From assembly GCA_016788525.1 (NCBI GenBank), contig JAEUPD010000169.1, positions 1 through 33,122 of the forward strand: DNA of 33,122 nt. Reading direction: 5' to 3'. This DNA is from Rubrivivax sp. Lineage in GTDB: Bacteria; Pseudomonadota; Gammaproteobacteria; Burkholderiales; Burkholderiaceae_C. This document shows positions 23,433-33,122 of this stretch, piece by piece. Both the position numbers and the translations under genes were made by a program. A model generated the notes under the pieces. The model worked only from the letters and a program-made list of their open reading frames with translations, had not been told where the DNA came from and made no database searches. Each line of letters opens with the position of its first letter. Position 1 is the first letter of the stretch.

Positions 23433-25514
23433 TCAGTATGAGCCCACCAGCGTGAGGTCGATGCGCCGCGTGCCGCTGCCGTAACCCGCGGCGCCATCCA
23501 CGAGGCGCGCCGCGCTGAGCGAGGCGGCCAGCCGCCCGCGCAGCTGCCAATGTGCGACGACACCGGCACTCGTGGCGCCGGCGTTCGGCTCACCGCCCGC
23601 CGGCACGTCGTGGCGCCGCACGGTGCCGGCATCGACGAAGCCGCCGATGCGCAGGTCCTGGCCGCAGAGGCGCCGGCTCCACAGCTCGGCACTGGCCAGC
23701 GCGCCGCCATCGCCCGCCACCGCGCGCTCGGGCAGCCCGCGCAAGCCGACACGGTGCAGCCAGGGCTCGCGCGTCCAGACCCCGAAGGCGCTGCCCCAGG
23801 GCGCGAGCGCACCGCCGAGCGCGAGTTGCTCGCCAGGGATGAGCGCGCGATCGGCCCATTGCGCACGGCCGCTCAGGCGCAGCCGGATGTCGTAGGTGAG
23901 GACGCGCAGCCATTGCGCCTCGGCCCGCAGCGCGCTCCAGCGCGCGGCCCCCTGCGCGTTCGTGGCCGCGCCTCCGGTGGCCTGCGCGTGGCTCGCCGCG
24001 TCGTTGCCGCTGCCGCCGGGCAGGTTGGTGCGGCCCTCGATGCCGAAGTCCCAGCCGATCCATTCTTCTTGCCAATGCGCGGTGTAGCCCAGCGCCAGCG
24101 GCCGGCTGCGCACGGCCGGGGCGCCATTGCGGGCGGTCCAGTCGTTGTCGCTGATCGAGAGCTGCACATGGTGGTGATAGTCCGCCGCGGGTGTGAGGTG
24201 ACGCCGCGCGAAGAGCGTGACGAGGCGGCCGGCGGCCGCGATCGGGCGGCCGGCGGCGTCGAGGCCGGCGCCGTCGTCGGCACCCGTGGCGACCGCGCCG
24301 AGCATCGTGTCGATGGCCGGAACGGGCGCGCGATAGGCAAGGCTCCAGTTGTCGTGCCCGCTGCGCGCCGCTTGTGAAGCCCGCAGCGTGGCCTGATGGT
24401 CGGCTTGCCACAGGTTGGCGTGAGTCGCGGCGAGCCAGAGCCGATCGTGGCCCGGCGCGCCAGGCTTCGCGTGCGTGCTGGCGTGGTCGATGCCGGCATC
24501 CAGGCGCCAGGGTTTGACGTCGGCCAGTGCGACGGTGGCCTGCACGCCACCAGGCGCGGCGGGCGTCGGGTCGCGGGGTGCGTCGCGTGGCGCGTAGGCG
24601 ACCTCCAGGTTCTTCGTCGGGTTCTCGCGTACGAGCGCGAGGCCGCGCGCCAACGCGGCTGCGCGCGCGGGGTCGAGAAGCAGGCCCTCGCGCAGCATGG
24701 GCAGGCTGGCGCGCACGTTGTCGGCGCTATGGTGCACGCTCGAGGGCCAGGTGATCGAAGCGATCGCGTTCGCTGGCGCGGCCGCTGCCGAGGCAGCCGC
24801 AACCACGGCCGCGGCCGTGGTCGAGGTCGAGGCAGGCGCCGCCGCAGCCGCGGCCGGCGCAGCCGCTGCCAGCGCTGCCCACTCCGCCGGCTTGATCCAC
24901 GCCACCGGCTTGAACTTGCCCTGGTCGTCGGCGCGATGCTGGCGCGGATCGAACACGAGCGCATCGCCTTCCTGGATCACCAGGCCGGTGAGGTCGAAAG
25001 GCCGCTCGCCATGCCCGCCAAGAAAGGTGTTGATGCCGGCCGCCGGCGCGGTGGCCACCGCGCGCTTGATCTGGCGCAGCGACTCGGGCGTCGACAGCCC
25101 GGTGAGCCAGCGCACGCGTTCGGCGCTCTTGCCAGTGATGAGCTGCACGTACTCCGCCGGGCGGCAATACAGGCTGGCCAGCACGGCGCCGACCGGAATG
25201 CCCGCGGCACGAATCGCTGCGTGGATGCGCGCCGCGTCGGCCCGGCCGAGCGCATCGAGATTGCGCTGGGTGGCGCAGTTGCCAAGCTCATGCCGGCCTT
25301 CGGCCTGCATCGCCTGCTCGATGATCTTCTGCTGCCACTGCGTGTGGCCATGGCGGAAGTAGATGACGTAGCCGCCTTGCGCCAGCGCGCGCATCAGCGC
25401 GGGCGTGCCGCCTTCGCGCCCCGGTGCTGGCTGCGCCACCGCTGCGGCGGCAGCCAGCACTGCGGCCGCCGCCAGCAGCAGCGCGCGAAGGGGGCGAGCA
25501 AAGGTCTGTGGCAT
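23433..25514 (-). CDS. Fusion of secreted histidine phosphatase and TpsB/ShlB-like outer-membrane barrel
   Basis: The 693-residue product starts with a signal peptide (Ala-rich core, cleavage near AVAQPA). Residues 45-212 are a histidine-phosphatase domain: catalytic GGYVIYFRHGHTQW (RHG at 54-56), VLASLYCRPAEY, and the second His at 167 in FLGGHGERPFDL. A 40-residue Ala/Thr linker follows. From about 253 the sequence is that of two-partner-secretion transporters (TpsB/ShlB/FhaC): the end of a POTRA domain (HHSADNVRASLPMLREG, LALVRENPTKNLEVAYAP), then barrel strands, the LIPGEQLALGGAL block, and LRGLPERAVAGDGGALASAE near 591 with the Omp85 loop-6 Arg (592). The last residue is Tyr, as usual for barrels. 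The first POTRA and plug helix are absent. No TpsA substrate gene is seen. Confidence 0.8.
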   Translation of the reverse strand: MPQTFARPLRALLLAAAAVLAAAAAVAQPAPGREGGTPALMRALAQGGYVIYFRHGHTQWQQKIIEQAMQAEGRHELGNCATQRNLDALGRADAARIHAAIRAAGIPVGAVLASLYCRPAEYVQLITGKSAERVRWLTGLSTPESLRQIKRAVATAPAAGINTFLGGHGERPFDLTGLVIQEGDALVFDPRQHRADDQGKFKPVAWIKPAEWAALAAAAPAAAAAAPASTSTTAAAVVAAASAAAAPANAIASITWPSSVHHSADNVRASLPMLREGLLLDPARAAALARGLALVRENPTKNLEVAYAPRDAPRDPTPAAPGGVQATVALADVKPWRLDAGIDHASTHAKPGAPGHDRLWLAATHANLWQADHQATLRASQAARSGHDNWSLAYRAPVPAIDTMLGAVATGADDGAGLDAAGRPIAAAGRLVTLFARRHLTPAADYHHHVQLSISDNDWTARNGAPAVRSRPLALGYTAHWQEEWIGWDFGIEGRTNLPGGSGNDAASHAQATGGAATNAQGAARWSALRAEAQWLRVLTYDIRLRLSGRAQWADRALIPGEQLALGGALAPWGSAFGVWTREPWLHRVGLRGLPERAVAGDGGALASAELWSRRLCGQDLRIGGFVDAGTVRRHDVPAGGEPNAGATSAGVVAHWQLRGRLAASLSAARLVDGAAGYGSGTRRIDLTLVGSY

Positions 25515-25660
25515 CGAGCGGCGCTTTTACAAGCATGGGTGCGGGCATGCTAGCGGCGGCGCAGCGAGCGCATCGCCCTGGCGCAATCAGTGATCGCTCG
25601 AATCGCGCACGACCACCCAGGCGCGCCAGAAGTCCCGTGGCCTGGTGGCGCCCGAGCCCT

Positions 25661-25840
25661 TCACCACACCCGCAACGGGTCCGACGCCACCATCGCATCG
25701 CCGGCCTTGCAGCCAAAGGCCTGTGCGAAGGCCGGTGTATTGGCCATCGGCACGAGCACGCGCCAGCGGCCCGGCGAATGCGTGTCGCTGCGCAGCTGCT
25801 GCATCAGGCGCTCGTTTCGCCACTTGACCTGCCGATCTGC
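25661..25840 (-). pseudogene. 3' remnant of an M13 (neprilysin-type) metallopeptidase
   Basis: About 58 codons remain, reading VKWRNERLMQQLRSDTHSPG, then RVLVPMANTPAFAQAFGCKA and GDAMVASDPLRVW before the stop. This is the standard C-terminus of M13 peptidases (HSPxxxRVNG..., FAxAFxCKxGDxM..., ending in a Trp). The zinc motif HExxH and all upstream domains are absent. Family sequence fades at about 25840. Confidence 0.75.
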
Positions 25841-25986
25841 CGGATGACCTGCTCGCTGCGCGGCGGCGGGGCTTGCAGGCCCGCGCGACCCGATCTGGGG
25901 TAAACGCCAAGCGCTGCGACGAGGGGCTGCCCGACACTGCTCAGCCTCCCGCCGGCCCAGGCCAAGAATCACAAGGAGCGAGTGCG

Positions 25987-27342
25987 ATGACCCCATCACG
26001 TATCGGTGCGCTGGCGTTTGCGCTGCTGCAATGGCTGCTCGTGATCACCTGGGCGCTGGTGCCGGCGCAGCGCGCCGAGGCGGCCAAGCTCGGCCAGGGG
26101 TGTTCGGTGTTCTATCCCTGCGAGGATGGTCTGAGCTGCCACCCCTTCGTGCAGAAGTGCTTCCACGTGCCGCGCCGCGAGAGCGAACCGTGCATGGCCG
26201 GGCACGGTTGCGGGCCGGGGCTCAACTGCGAGGCCGGCAGTCAGGTGTGCCGGGCACCGGGCAAGTCGGGCGAGGCTTGCCACGTCACGCGGCCGTGCGG
26301 CGCCGGCTTGAGCTGCCAGCCGGGCGTGCACCGCTGCTATGCCGTGCCGCGCGCCGAGAACGAGCCGTGCAGCGCCGGCTTCGGCTGCGGCCCGGGCCTG
26401 ACCTGCGAAGCGGGCTCGCAGGTCTGCCGCGCCACCGGCAAGGTGGGCGACGCCTGCCACCTGACGCGGCCGTGCGGCTCGGGCCTGAGCTGCCAGCCGG
26501 GTGTGCAGCGTTGTTATCACTCGCCGCGTGCCGAGAACGAGCCCTGCGTGGCCGGCTACGGCTGCGCCGCCGGCCTGAGCTGCATGGCCGGCAAGCAGGT
26601 GTGCGAGAAGCTGGCCGCCAAGCAGTGCATCCACAACATGGCCGGCTACTCGGCCAAGGTGGAGTGGTGGCGTCCGCAGGACTTGAGCTACACCGGTGCC
26701 GACGGCAAGTACACGCTCAACGCCGGCACCGGCAAGAAGGCGGCCAAGGTCGACAGCTCGATCACCCTGGGCTTCAGCAGCTGCAACGACACCGCCGAAA
26801 CGCGCACGGCGGTGGTGCGCATCGAAGGCGGCAACTACGTCAACAGCGGCATCGGCTACGCCGCCGGCGCGCTGGTGGCGGCCGCGGGCGGCGCGGGCTC
26901 GGTGCTCATTTGCGGCGCCACCGCCGGCGCCGGCTGTGCGGGGGCCGTGGCCGGGACCGCGGCGGCCGTGGGCGGCGTGATCTCGATGGCACAGAGCAAC
27001 CTGCCCGATGTGCCGCAGATCGCGTTCATCGGCACACCCACCACCACGCAGGAGATTCGTCTCACCGGCACCGTGTGGGCGCCTGCGCACGAGAACGGCA
27101 CGCTGCGCGGCGGCGCGGCGGCCCATGCCGGTTCGCCGGCCGACCTGGCCCGGGCCTGCCGCGAGGCGGTGCAGGGCAAGGTGGCCTGGTCGCGCGGTGG
27201 CTCCACGCAGTGGGTGGACAGCAACCTGAACGCGCTGTGCGAGGGCGCCAAGACACCCTCGGCGATAGCCGCCTGCGTGACCGAGGGCATCACGGCGCAC
27301 AACGACTGGCAGCGCGCCGTGCGCGAGTGCAAGGGGCGGTAG
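25987..27342 (+). CDS. Secreted protein with three 59-residue cysteine-rich repeats
   Basis: I do not recognise a named family for the whole 451-residue protein. A signal peptide (core LAFALLQWLLVITWALVPA) ends before AKLGQGC. Residues 36-212 are three near-identical 59-residue units with eight Cys each, in the pattern C-x5-C-x5-C-x6-C-x10-C-x5-C-x5-C-x6-C; typical pieces are GLSCQPGVHRCY and NEPCSAGFGCGPGLTCEAGS. The spacing recalls Dickkopf-type knottin domains. Next comes a strand-rich part (CIHNMAGYSAKVEWW), a hydrophobic Gly/Ala segment (about 287-335) that could insert into a membrane, and a C-terminal domain with four Cys. AAGGAG precedes ATG 25987. It needs oxidative folding in the periplasm or outside. 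Function unknown. Confidence 0.75.
   Translation: MTPSRIGALAFALLQWLLVITWALVPAQRAEAAKLGQGCSVFYPCEDGLSCHPFVQKCFHVPRRESEPCMAGHGCGPGLNCEAGSQVCRAPGKSGEACHVTRPCGAGLSCQPGVHRCYAVPRAENEPCSAGFGCGPGLTCEAGSQVCRATGKVGDACHLTRPCGSGLSCQPGVQRCYHSPRAENEPCVAGYGCAAGLSCMAGKQVCEKLAAKQCIHNMAGYSAKVEWWRPQDLSYTGADGKYTLNAGTGKKAAKVDSSITLGFSSCNDTAETRTAVVRIEGGNYVNSGIGYAAGALVAAAGGAGSVLICGATAGAGCAGAVAGTAAAVGGVISMAQSNLPDVPQIAFIGTPTTTQEIRLTGTVWAPAHENGTLRGGAAAHAGSPADLARACREAVQGKVAWSRGGSTQWVDSNLNALCEGAKTPSAIAACVTEGITAHNDWQRAVRECKGR
26092..26622 (+). repeat. Three 177-bp tandem repeats in the cysteine-rich gene
   Basis: Units start at 26092, 26269 and 26446. Units 2 and 3 are closest at the protein level (for example RPCGAGLSCQPGV against RPCGSGLSCQPGV), and unit 1 is more diverged. 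The unit equals 59 codons, so the repeat arose by in-frame duplication and each copy keeps all eight cysteines. Confidence 0.85.
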
Positions 27343-27412
27343 CCCACGCCGGCCGGCGTGCGCGGCTCGCGGCCGGCCGCCTGCGCCTTCCCCGCGGGTG
27401 CGGTATCAGGTT

Positions 27413-28090
27413 CTAGCCGACCGTCGCCTCACTGGCCCGCACGAGGCGGCTGGGCACCGCGAACACGCCGCCGCCCAGGTGGTGCAGCGTGTGCAGGTCA
27501 GCGTTGGCGTCGTCGAACTGCCACTTGCCGCCGCGGAACACGCGCGGGTCGGCGGCGGCCCACGCCACTTCGACGAAGAAGGTGTCGTAGGCCTGTTCGG
27601 TGTGCGGCTCGCGGATGACGCGGCCTTCCATCCAGGCGATGCAGCCGGCCACGTGCGGCAGGCCGAGCGCCGGGCCTGTGAAGCACTCGATGTCGTAACG
27701 CTGGAACTTGTCTGTCCCGGCAGGCAGGTCGCGGGCGCTGACGTTGCCCACGGCGTGGGTCATGTCGGCCTGCCGTGCACAGGGGATGTCGATGCCGACC
27801 AGGCCGCTGGCCTGCACCAGTTCGGCGGTGAAGGTGCGCTTGTCGATCACCACCGCGATGCGCGGCGGCGTGAACTCCACCGGCATCGACCAGGCGGCGG
27901 CCATCACGTTGCGCCGCCCGGCGTGCTGGCTGGTCACCAGCACGGTCGGGCCGTGGTTGACCAGGCGGCTCGCATGCGCGAGCGCGACCTCGGCGCGCTC
28001 GCCGCGGCTCACGTGCGCGAGCGCGACCTCGGCGCGCTCGCCGCGGCTCACGTGCGCGGGCGCGGCCTTGGCACGTTTGCCCGGGCTCAC
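27413..28090 (-). CDS. Flavin-reductase-like FMN-binding protein, start inside a tandem repeat
   Basis: The 225-residue product is of the flavin reductase (FMN-binding split-barrel) family, which reduces flavins with NAD(P)H or uses FMN as cofactor. Typical parts are LVNHGPTVLVTSQHAGRRNV, MAAAWSMPVEFTPPRIAVVI and LVGIDIPCARQADMTHAVGN. The real start is not inside the conserved part. A GTG at 28090 overlaps the nudC stop (GTGA), which gives tight coupling. From there the first 39 residues are three 13-residue repeats of the type HVSRGERAEVALA, ending at HASRLVNHG. Each repeat carries another GTGAGC, so initiation may also occur at 28051 or 28012. Confidence 0.83.
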   Translation of the reverse strand: MSPGKRAKAAPAHVSRGERAEVALAHVSRGERAEVALAHASRLVNHGPTVLVTSQHAGRRNVMAAAWSMPVEFTPPRIAVVIDKRTFTAELVQASGLVGIDIPCARQADMTHAVGNVSARDLPAGTDKFQRYDIECFTGPALGLPHVAGCIAWMEGRVIREPHTEQAYDTFFVEVAWAAADPRVFRGGKWQFDDANADLHTLHHLGGGVFAVPSRLVRASEATVG

Positions 28091-28091
28091 G
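27975..28091 (-). repeat. Three 39-bp tandem repeats spanning the nudC/flavin-reductase junction
   Basis: Units are 27975-28013, 28014-28052 and 28053-28091. The first two are identical; the third differs at several positions. Each ends (coding strand, at its beginning) with CGTGAGC, which includes a GTG start and a TGA in another frame. Unit three overlaps the nudC stop codon. Confidence 0.92.
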
Positions 28092-28977
28092 TGCGCACCA
28101 CGGTGGCGGTGGAAGTCGGCTCGGGCCCGCCCATCGCCATCACCGTGTCGCGGATCAGGTGCCCGGCGATCGAGAAGCGCGGCGGCACCTTGGGCAGCGC
28201 ATCGAGCGCGAACCACTGCGCGTCGTCGATCTCGCCTGCCTGCTTGACGATCTCGCCGCCGGTCCATTCGGCGGTGTAGGCGACCATCAGGCTGTGCGGA
28301 AACGGCCAGCTCTGGCTGCCGTAGTAGCGCACGTCGGCCACCGTGACACCCACTTCCTCGGCCACCTCGCGGTGGATGCATTCCTCGAGCGACTCGCCCG
28401 GCTCGACGAAGCCGGCCAGCGCGCTGTAGACGCCCGGCACATAGTGCGGCGAGCGGGCCAGCAGCACCTCGCCGCGGCCGCCGTGCCGGCGCCACACCAG
28501 CGCCATCATCGCCGGGCTCAAGCGAGGGTACGCCGAGTGGTTGCATGCCGGGCAGCGCCGGGCGCGTTCGCCGGCCAGCAACTCGGTGGGCGTGCCGCAG
28601 GCGCCGCAGAAGCGGTGTGTGCGGTCCCACTCCAGCACCTGCGCGGCACGGCTGGCCAGGCCCATCAGCGGTTCGCCGAAGCTCATCATCGCCGCGCGCA
28701 GCGGTGCGCGGCGCCAGCCTTGGGGCGCCTCGGGCAGCGCGAGTGCCCAGCAGTCGATGCCGTCGAGCCGGCCCAGGTAGTGGCGGGCGGAAGCGGCCAT
28801 CGCGAAGTGCTCTGGTGCCTGCGGCGGCAAGGGCTGACCCTCCTCGGCCGGCAGCAGCAACTGGCCTTCGACGAACGCGAAGCACCACGCGGCCGAGCCG
28901 GCCGCGCTGGCCGGTTCGGGCGGTGAGACGCCGGGCACGAAGGTGGTGGGCGCGGGTGCGCCCGGCGGAGGCCTCAC
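28087..28977 (-). CDS. nudC: NAD+/NADH pyrophosphatase (RNA decapping) NudC
   Basis: NudC hydrolyses NAD(H) to NMN and AMP and removes NAD caps from RNA. The 296-residue protein has the N-terminal domain, then a zinc ribbon (RFCGACGTPTE...CPACNHSAYPRL) and a full Nudix box: GFVEPGESLEECIHREVAEE followed by VG. The family's NudC-specific motif SQPWPFPxS reads SQSWPFPHS, with a Pro-to-Ser change. The start is GTG 28977 with a weak ribosome site, so it is not certain; the first 25 residues are Pro/Ala-rich. It follows a small membrane-protein gene by 51 nt and overlaps the next gene by 4 bp, suggesting a three-gene operon. Confidence 0.93.
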   Translation of the reverse strand: MRPPPGAPAPTTFVPGVSPPEPASAAGSAAWCFAFVEGQLLLPAEEGQPLPPQAPEHFAMAASARHYLGRLDGIDCWALALPEAPQGWRRAPLRAAMMSFGEPLMGLASRAAQVLEWDRTHRFCGACGTPTELLAGERARRCPACNHSAYPRLSPAMMALVWRRHGGRGEVLLARSPHYVPGVYSALAGFVEPGESLEECIHREVAEEVGVTVADVRYYGSQSWPFPHSLMVAYTAEWTGGEIVKQAGEIDDAQWFALDALPKVPPRFSIAGHLIRDTVMAMGGPEPTSTATVVRT

Positions 28978-29028
28978 GTCGACATCAAGGCGCTGCCTGC
29001 ACGGCTGGCGCGTGCGGCCGATGCCGGG

Positions 29029-29253
29029 TCAAGACCCGGCCGGGGTCTGGCTGCCGCCGCCGCGCGCGAGGCGGCGCTCGATGAAGCTGACGATGGCATC
29101 GAGCAGGTACCAGGTGACGAGGAAGCCTGCCGCCTCGAGCAGGAAGCTCTTCCACTTGTAGAACATCTCGGCGATGGCGAGTGCGCCCACCAGGGTGGGT
29201 GCGTGACGCACCAGCAGCTGGCGCGTGCTCAGGCGGGAAATCAGCGCGTACAT
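29029..29253 (-). CDS. Small membrane protein (74 residues), unknown
   Basis: I do not recognise this protein, but it looks real. It has an AGGAG Shine-Dalgarno six nucleotides before ATG 29253. There are probably two membrane segments: HAPTLVGALAIAEMFYKW (about 17-34) and FLLEAAGFLVTWYLLDAIVS (about 37-56). A basic stretch (ERRLARGGG) follows at the C-terminus. It is the first gene of the likely operon with nudC and the flavin reductase. A link to NAD metabolism is only contextual. Confidence 0.65.
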   Translation of the reverse strand: MYALISRLSTRQLLVRHAPTLVGALAIAEMFYKWKSFLLEAAGFLVTWYLLDAIVSFIERRLARGGGSQTPAGS

Positions 29254-29424
29254 GGCTCCTCACAGGTTGTGGTTGGCCCCGCGGCCCTGGCAGGCGCGAG
29301 CGGGTGCGCCGAGTACAAGGCCCGACCGCGGGGTTGTCAACCGAGCAAGCCCGGCTCGCCGGGCGGCGCGCGGCAGGCAGACTCCGGGATGCGCCCAAGA
29401 ACCAGGACAAGAGAGGAGACACCC

Positions 29425-32664
<3,240 letters not shown>

Positions 32665-32667
32665 TGC

Positions 32668-32700
32668 GCACTTGAGGCACTTGGGCACTTGAGGCACTTG
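32668..32700 (+). repeat. Short tandem duplication after the BNR gene
   Basis: GCACTTGAGGCACTTG (32668-32683) is repeated at 32685-32700 after one extra G. Inside it GCACTTG itself occurs twice. It is non-coding and lies 4 nt after the stop codon. Confidence 0.8.
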
Positions 32701-32809
32701 CGGCGCTGACGCCCGCTGCCGGGTGCCGCGTCGCCGGACCGGCCCCGACCGGCGCCTTGTCGGGGTGGCGAAGGGGTGGCGAAGGGGGGCAGGCCTGCAG
32801 GGCGGCCGC

Positions 32810-32846
32810 AAAAACCAACGCCCGGCCACCCTTGCGGGTGCCGGGC
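32810..32846 (-). terminator. Rho-independent terminator for the right-edge gene
   Basis: On the minus strand the arms GCCCGGCACCC and GGGTGGCCGGGC (32820-32846, one bulged base) close a small loop and are followed by GTTGGTTTTTGC. The stem plus T run fits intrinsic termination of the gene ending at 32903. Confidence 0.75.
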
Positions 32847-32902
32847 GCCAGGGCCGGGGTGGCTGGCGGGGCAGTCAGCCCCTCAGTCGCCAGCGGGCTG
32901 TG

Positions 32903-33122
32903 TCAAGCCGACTGGACCGTCACGCCCAGGCAGTTGTTGCAGCGGCCCAGCCCGCGCAGCCGCGGGTCGGGCTTGCCTTCGCCGGTCTTGAAGTTGGCGT
33001 GGCACTTGATGCACACGTACATCTTCGAGCTGGACATCATCGGCCGGACGCCCGGCTCGGCGTTGGGCCGTGCCGCGGTGTACTCGGCCTGGGTCTGGCG
33101 CAGCTTGGGCGCCAACGGGTCG
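32903..33122 (-). CDS. C-terminal part of a CxxC-motif protein (cut by window edge)
   Basis: The frame enters from the right edge and is open for 72 codons. It has two CxxC pairs: YVCIKCHANFKTGEG and GRCNNCLGVTVQSA at the end. The first reads CxxCH, as in c-type cytochromes, but two CxxC pairs spaced about 24 residues apart also fit a zinc ribbon. A TTG at 33115 is a possible start, but the codons before it (Asp-Pro) make a cut gene more likely. No signal peptide is visible in the part seen. Confidence 0.55.
   Translation of the reverse strand, partial: DPLAPKLRQTQAEYTAARPNAEPGVRPMMSSSKMYVCIKCHANFKTGEGKPDPRLRGLGRCNNCLGVTVQSA

Noticed and set aside
23433..25514. Frameshift or missed stop between the phosphatase and barrel parts
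   Set aside because: The frame is continuous with an Ala/Thr linker and both halves lie in the same frame, so no error is needed; a deletion join remains possible and is discussed in the findings.
27975..28091. CRISPR-like array
   Set aside because: The 39-bp units are directly adjacent with no spacers and are in-frame coding repeats.

Overview
The window is very GC-rich DNA with dense coding on both strands. The gene content (corrinoid-regulated btuBFCD-cobQ operon, ArsH-type flavoprotein, HPPD, DegT-type aminotransferase next to a cysteine-dioxygenase-like cupin, NudC, Vps10/BNR-repeat protein) suggests a betaproteobacterium of the order Burkholderiales, near the Rubrivivax/Leptothrix/Ideonella group. 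That placement is inferred from protein style, not from a marker gene. No rRNA, tRNA, CRISPR array or complete insertion sequence was found.

Layout. 1-0.9 kb: end of an unknown gene, then an AbrB-type antitoxin/PIN toxin pair. 0.9-3.3 kb: a mostly empty stretch with a strong hairpin, then intact fhs (formate-tetrahydrofolate ligase). 3.7-4.25 kb: a small GAF-domain protein on the minus strand. 4.5-11.24 kb: one minus-strand B12 operon, read as cobalamin riboswitch, btuB (outer-membrane receptor), btuF (periplasmic binding protein), btuC (permease), btuD (ATPase), cobQ (cobyric acid synthase). It takes up corrinoids and completes their amidation, and B12 should switch it off.

11.3-15.25 kb is a gene graveyard. 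It holds the N-terminal piece of a corrinoid-activating ASKHA/ferredoxin protein, a 5'-truncated LysR regulator back to back with a 5'-truncated and internally deleted metallo-beta-lactamase-fold gene, an intact MFS transporter, an ArsH whose FMN-binding N-terminal half is missing in frame, the last 59 codons of cobO back to back with the end of a membrane-protein gene, and a sensor N-terminus joined in frame to the tail of an EAL domain. The shared sign is a deletion join, not an insertion.

15.5-23.3 kb: a membrane-anchored hypothetical, an aminotransferase/cupin-dioxygenase pair, a putative NTF2-like tail running in frame into a lipoprotein, a FAS1-type hot-dog dehydratase, hpd, a carboxylesterase tail, and an AAA/DUF4143 ATPase. 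23.4-27.3 kb: a secreted histidine-phosphatase domain fused to a TpsB/ShlB-like outer-membrane barrel, the tail of an M13 peptidase, and a secreted protein with three 59-residue cysteine-rich repeats followed by a glycine/alanine-rich hydrophobic segment. 27.4-29.25 kb: a likely operon of a small membrane protein, nudC and a flavin-reductase-like gene whose start lies in a 39-bp tandem repeat. 29.4-32.7 kb: a 1079-residue BNR/Asp-box propeller protein without a signal peptide. The right edge has a terminator and the end of a CxxC-motif protein.

The best candidates for something new are the phosphatase-TpsB fusion, the cysteine-rich repeat protein, the start-codon-carrying 39-bp repeat, and the cluster of deletion-joined genes.
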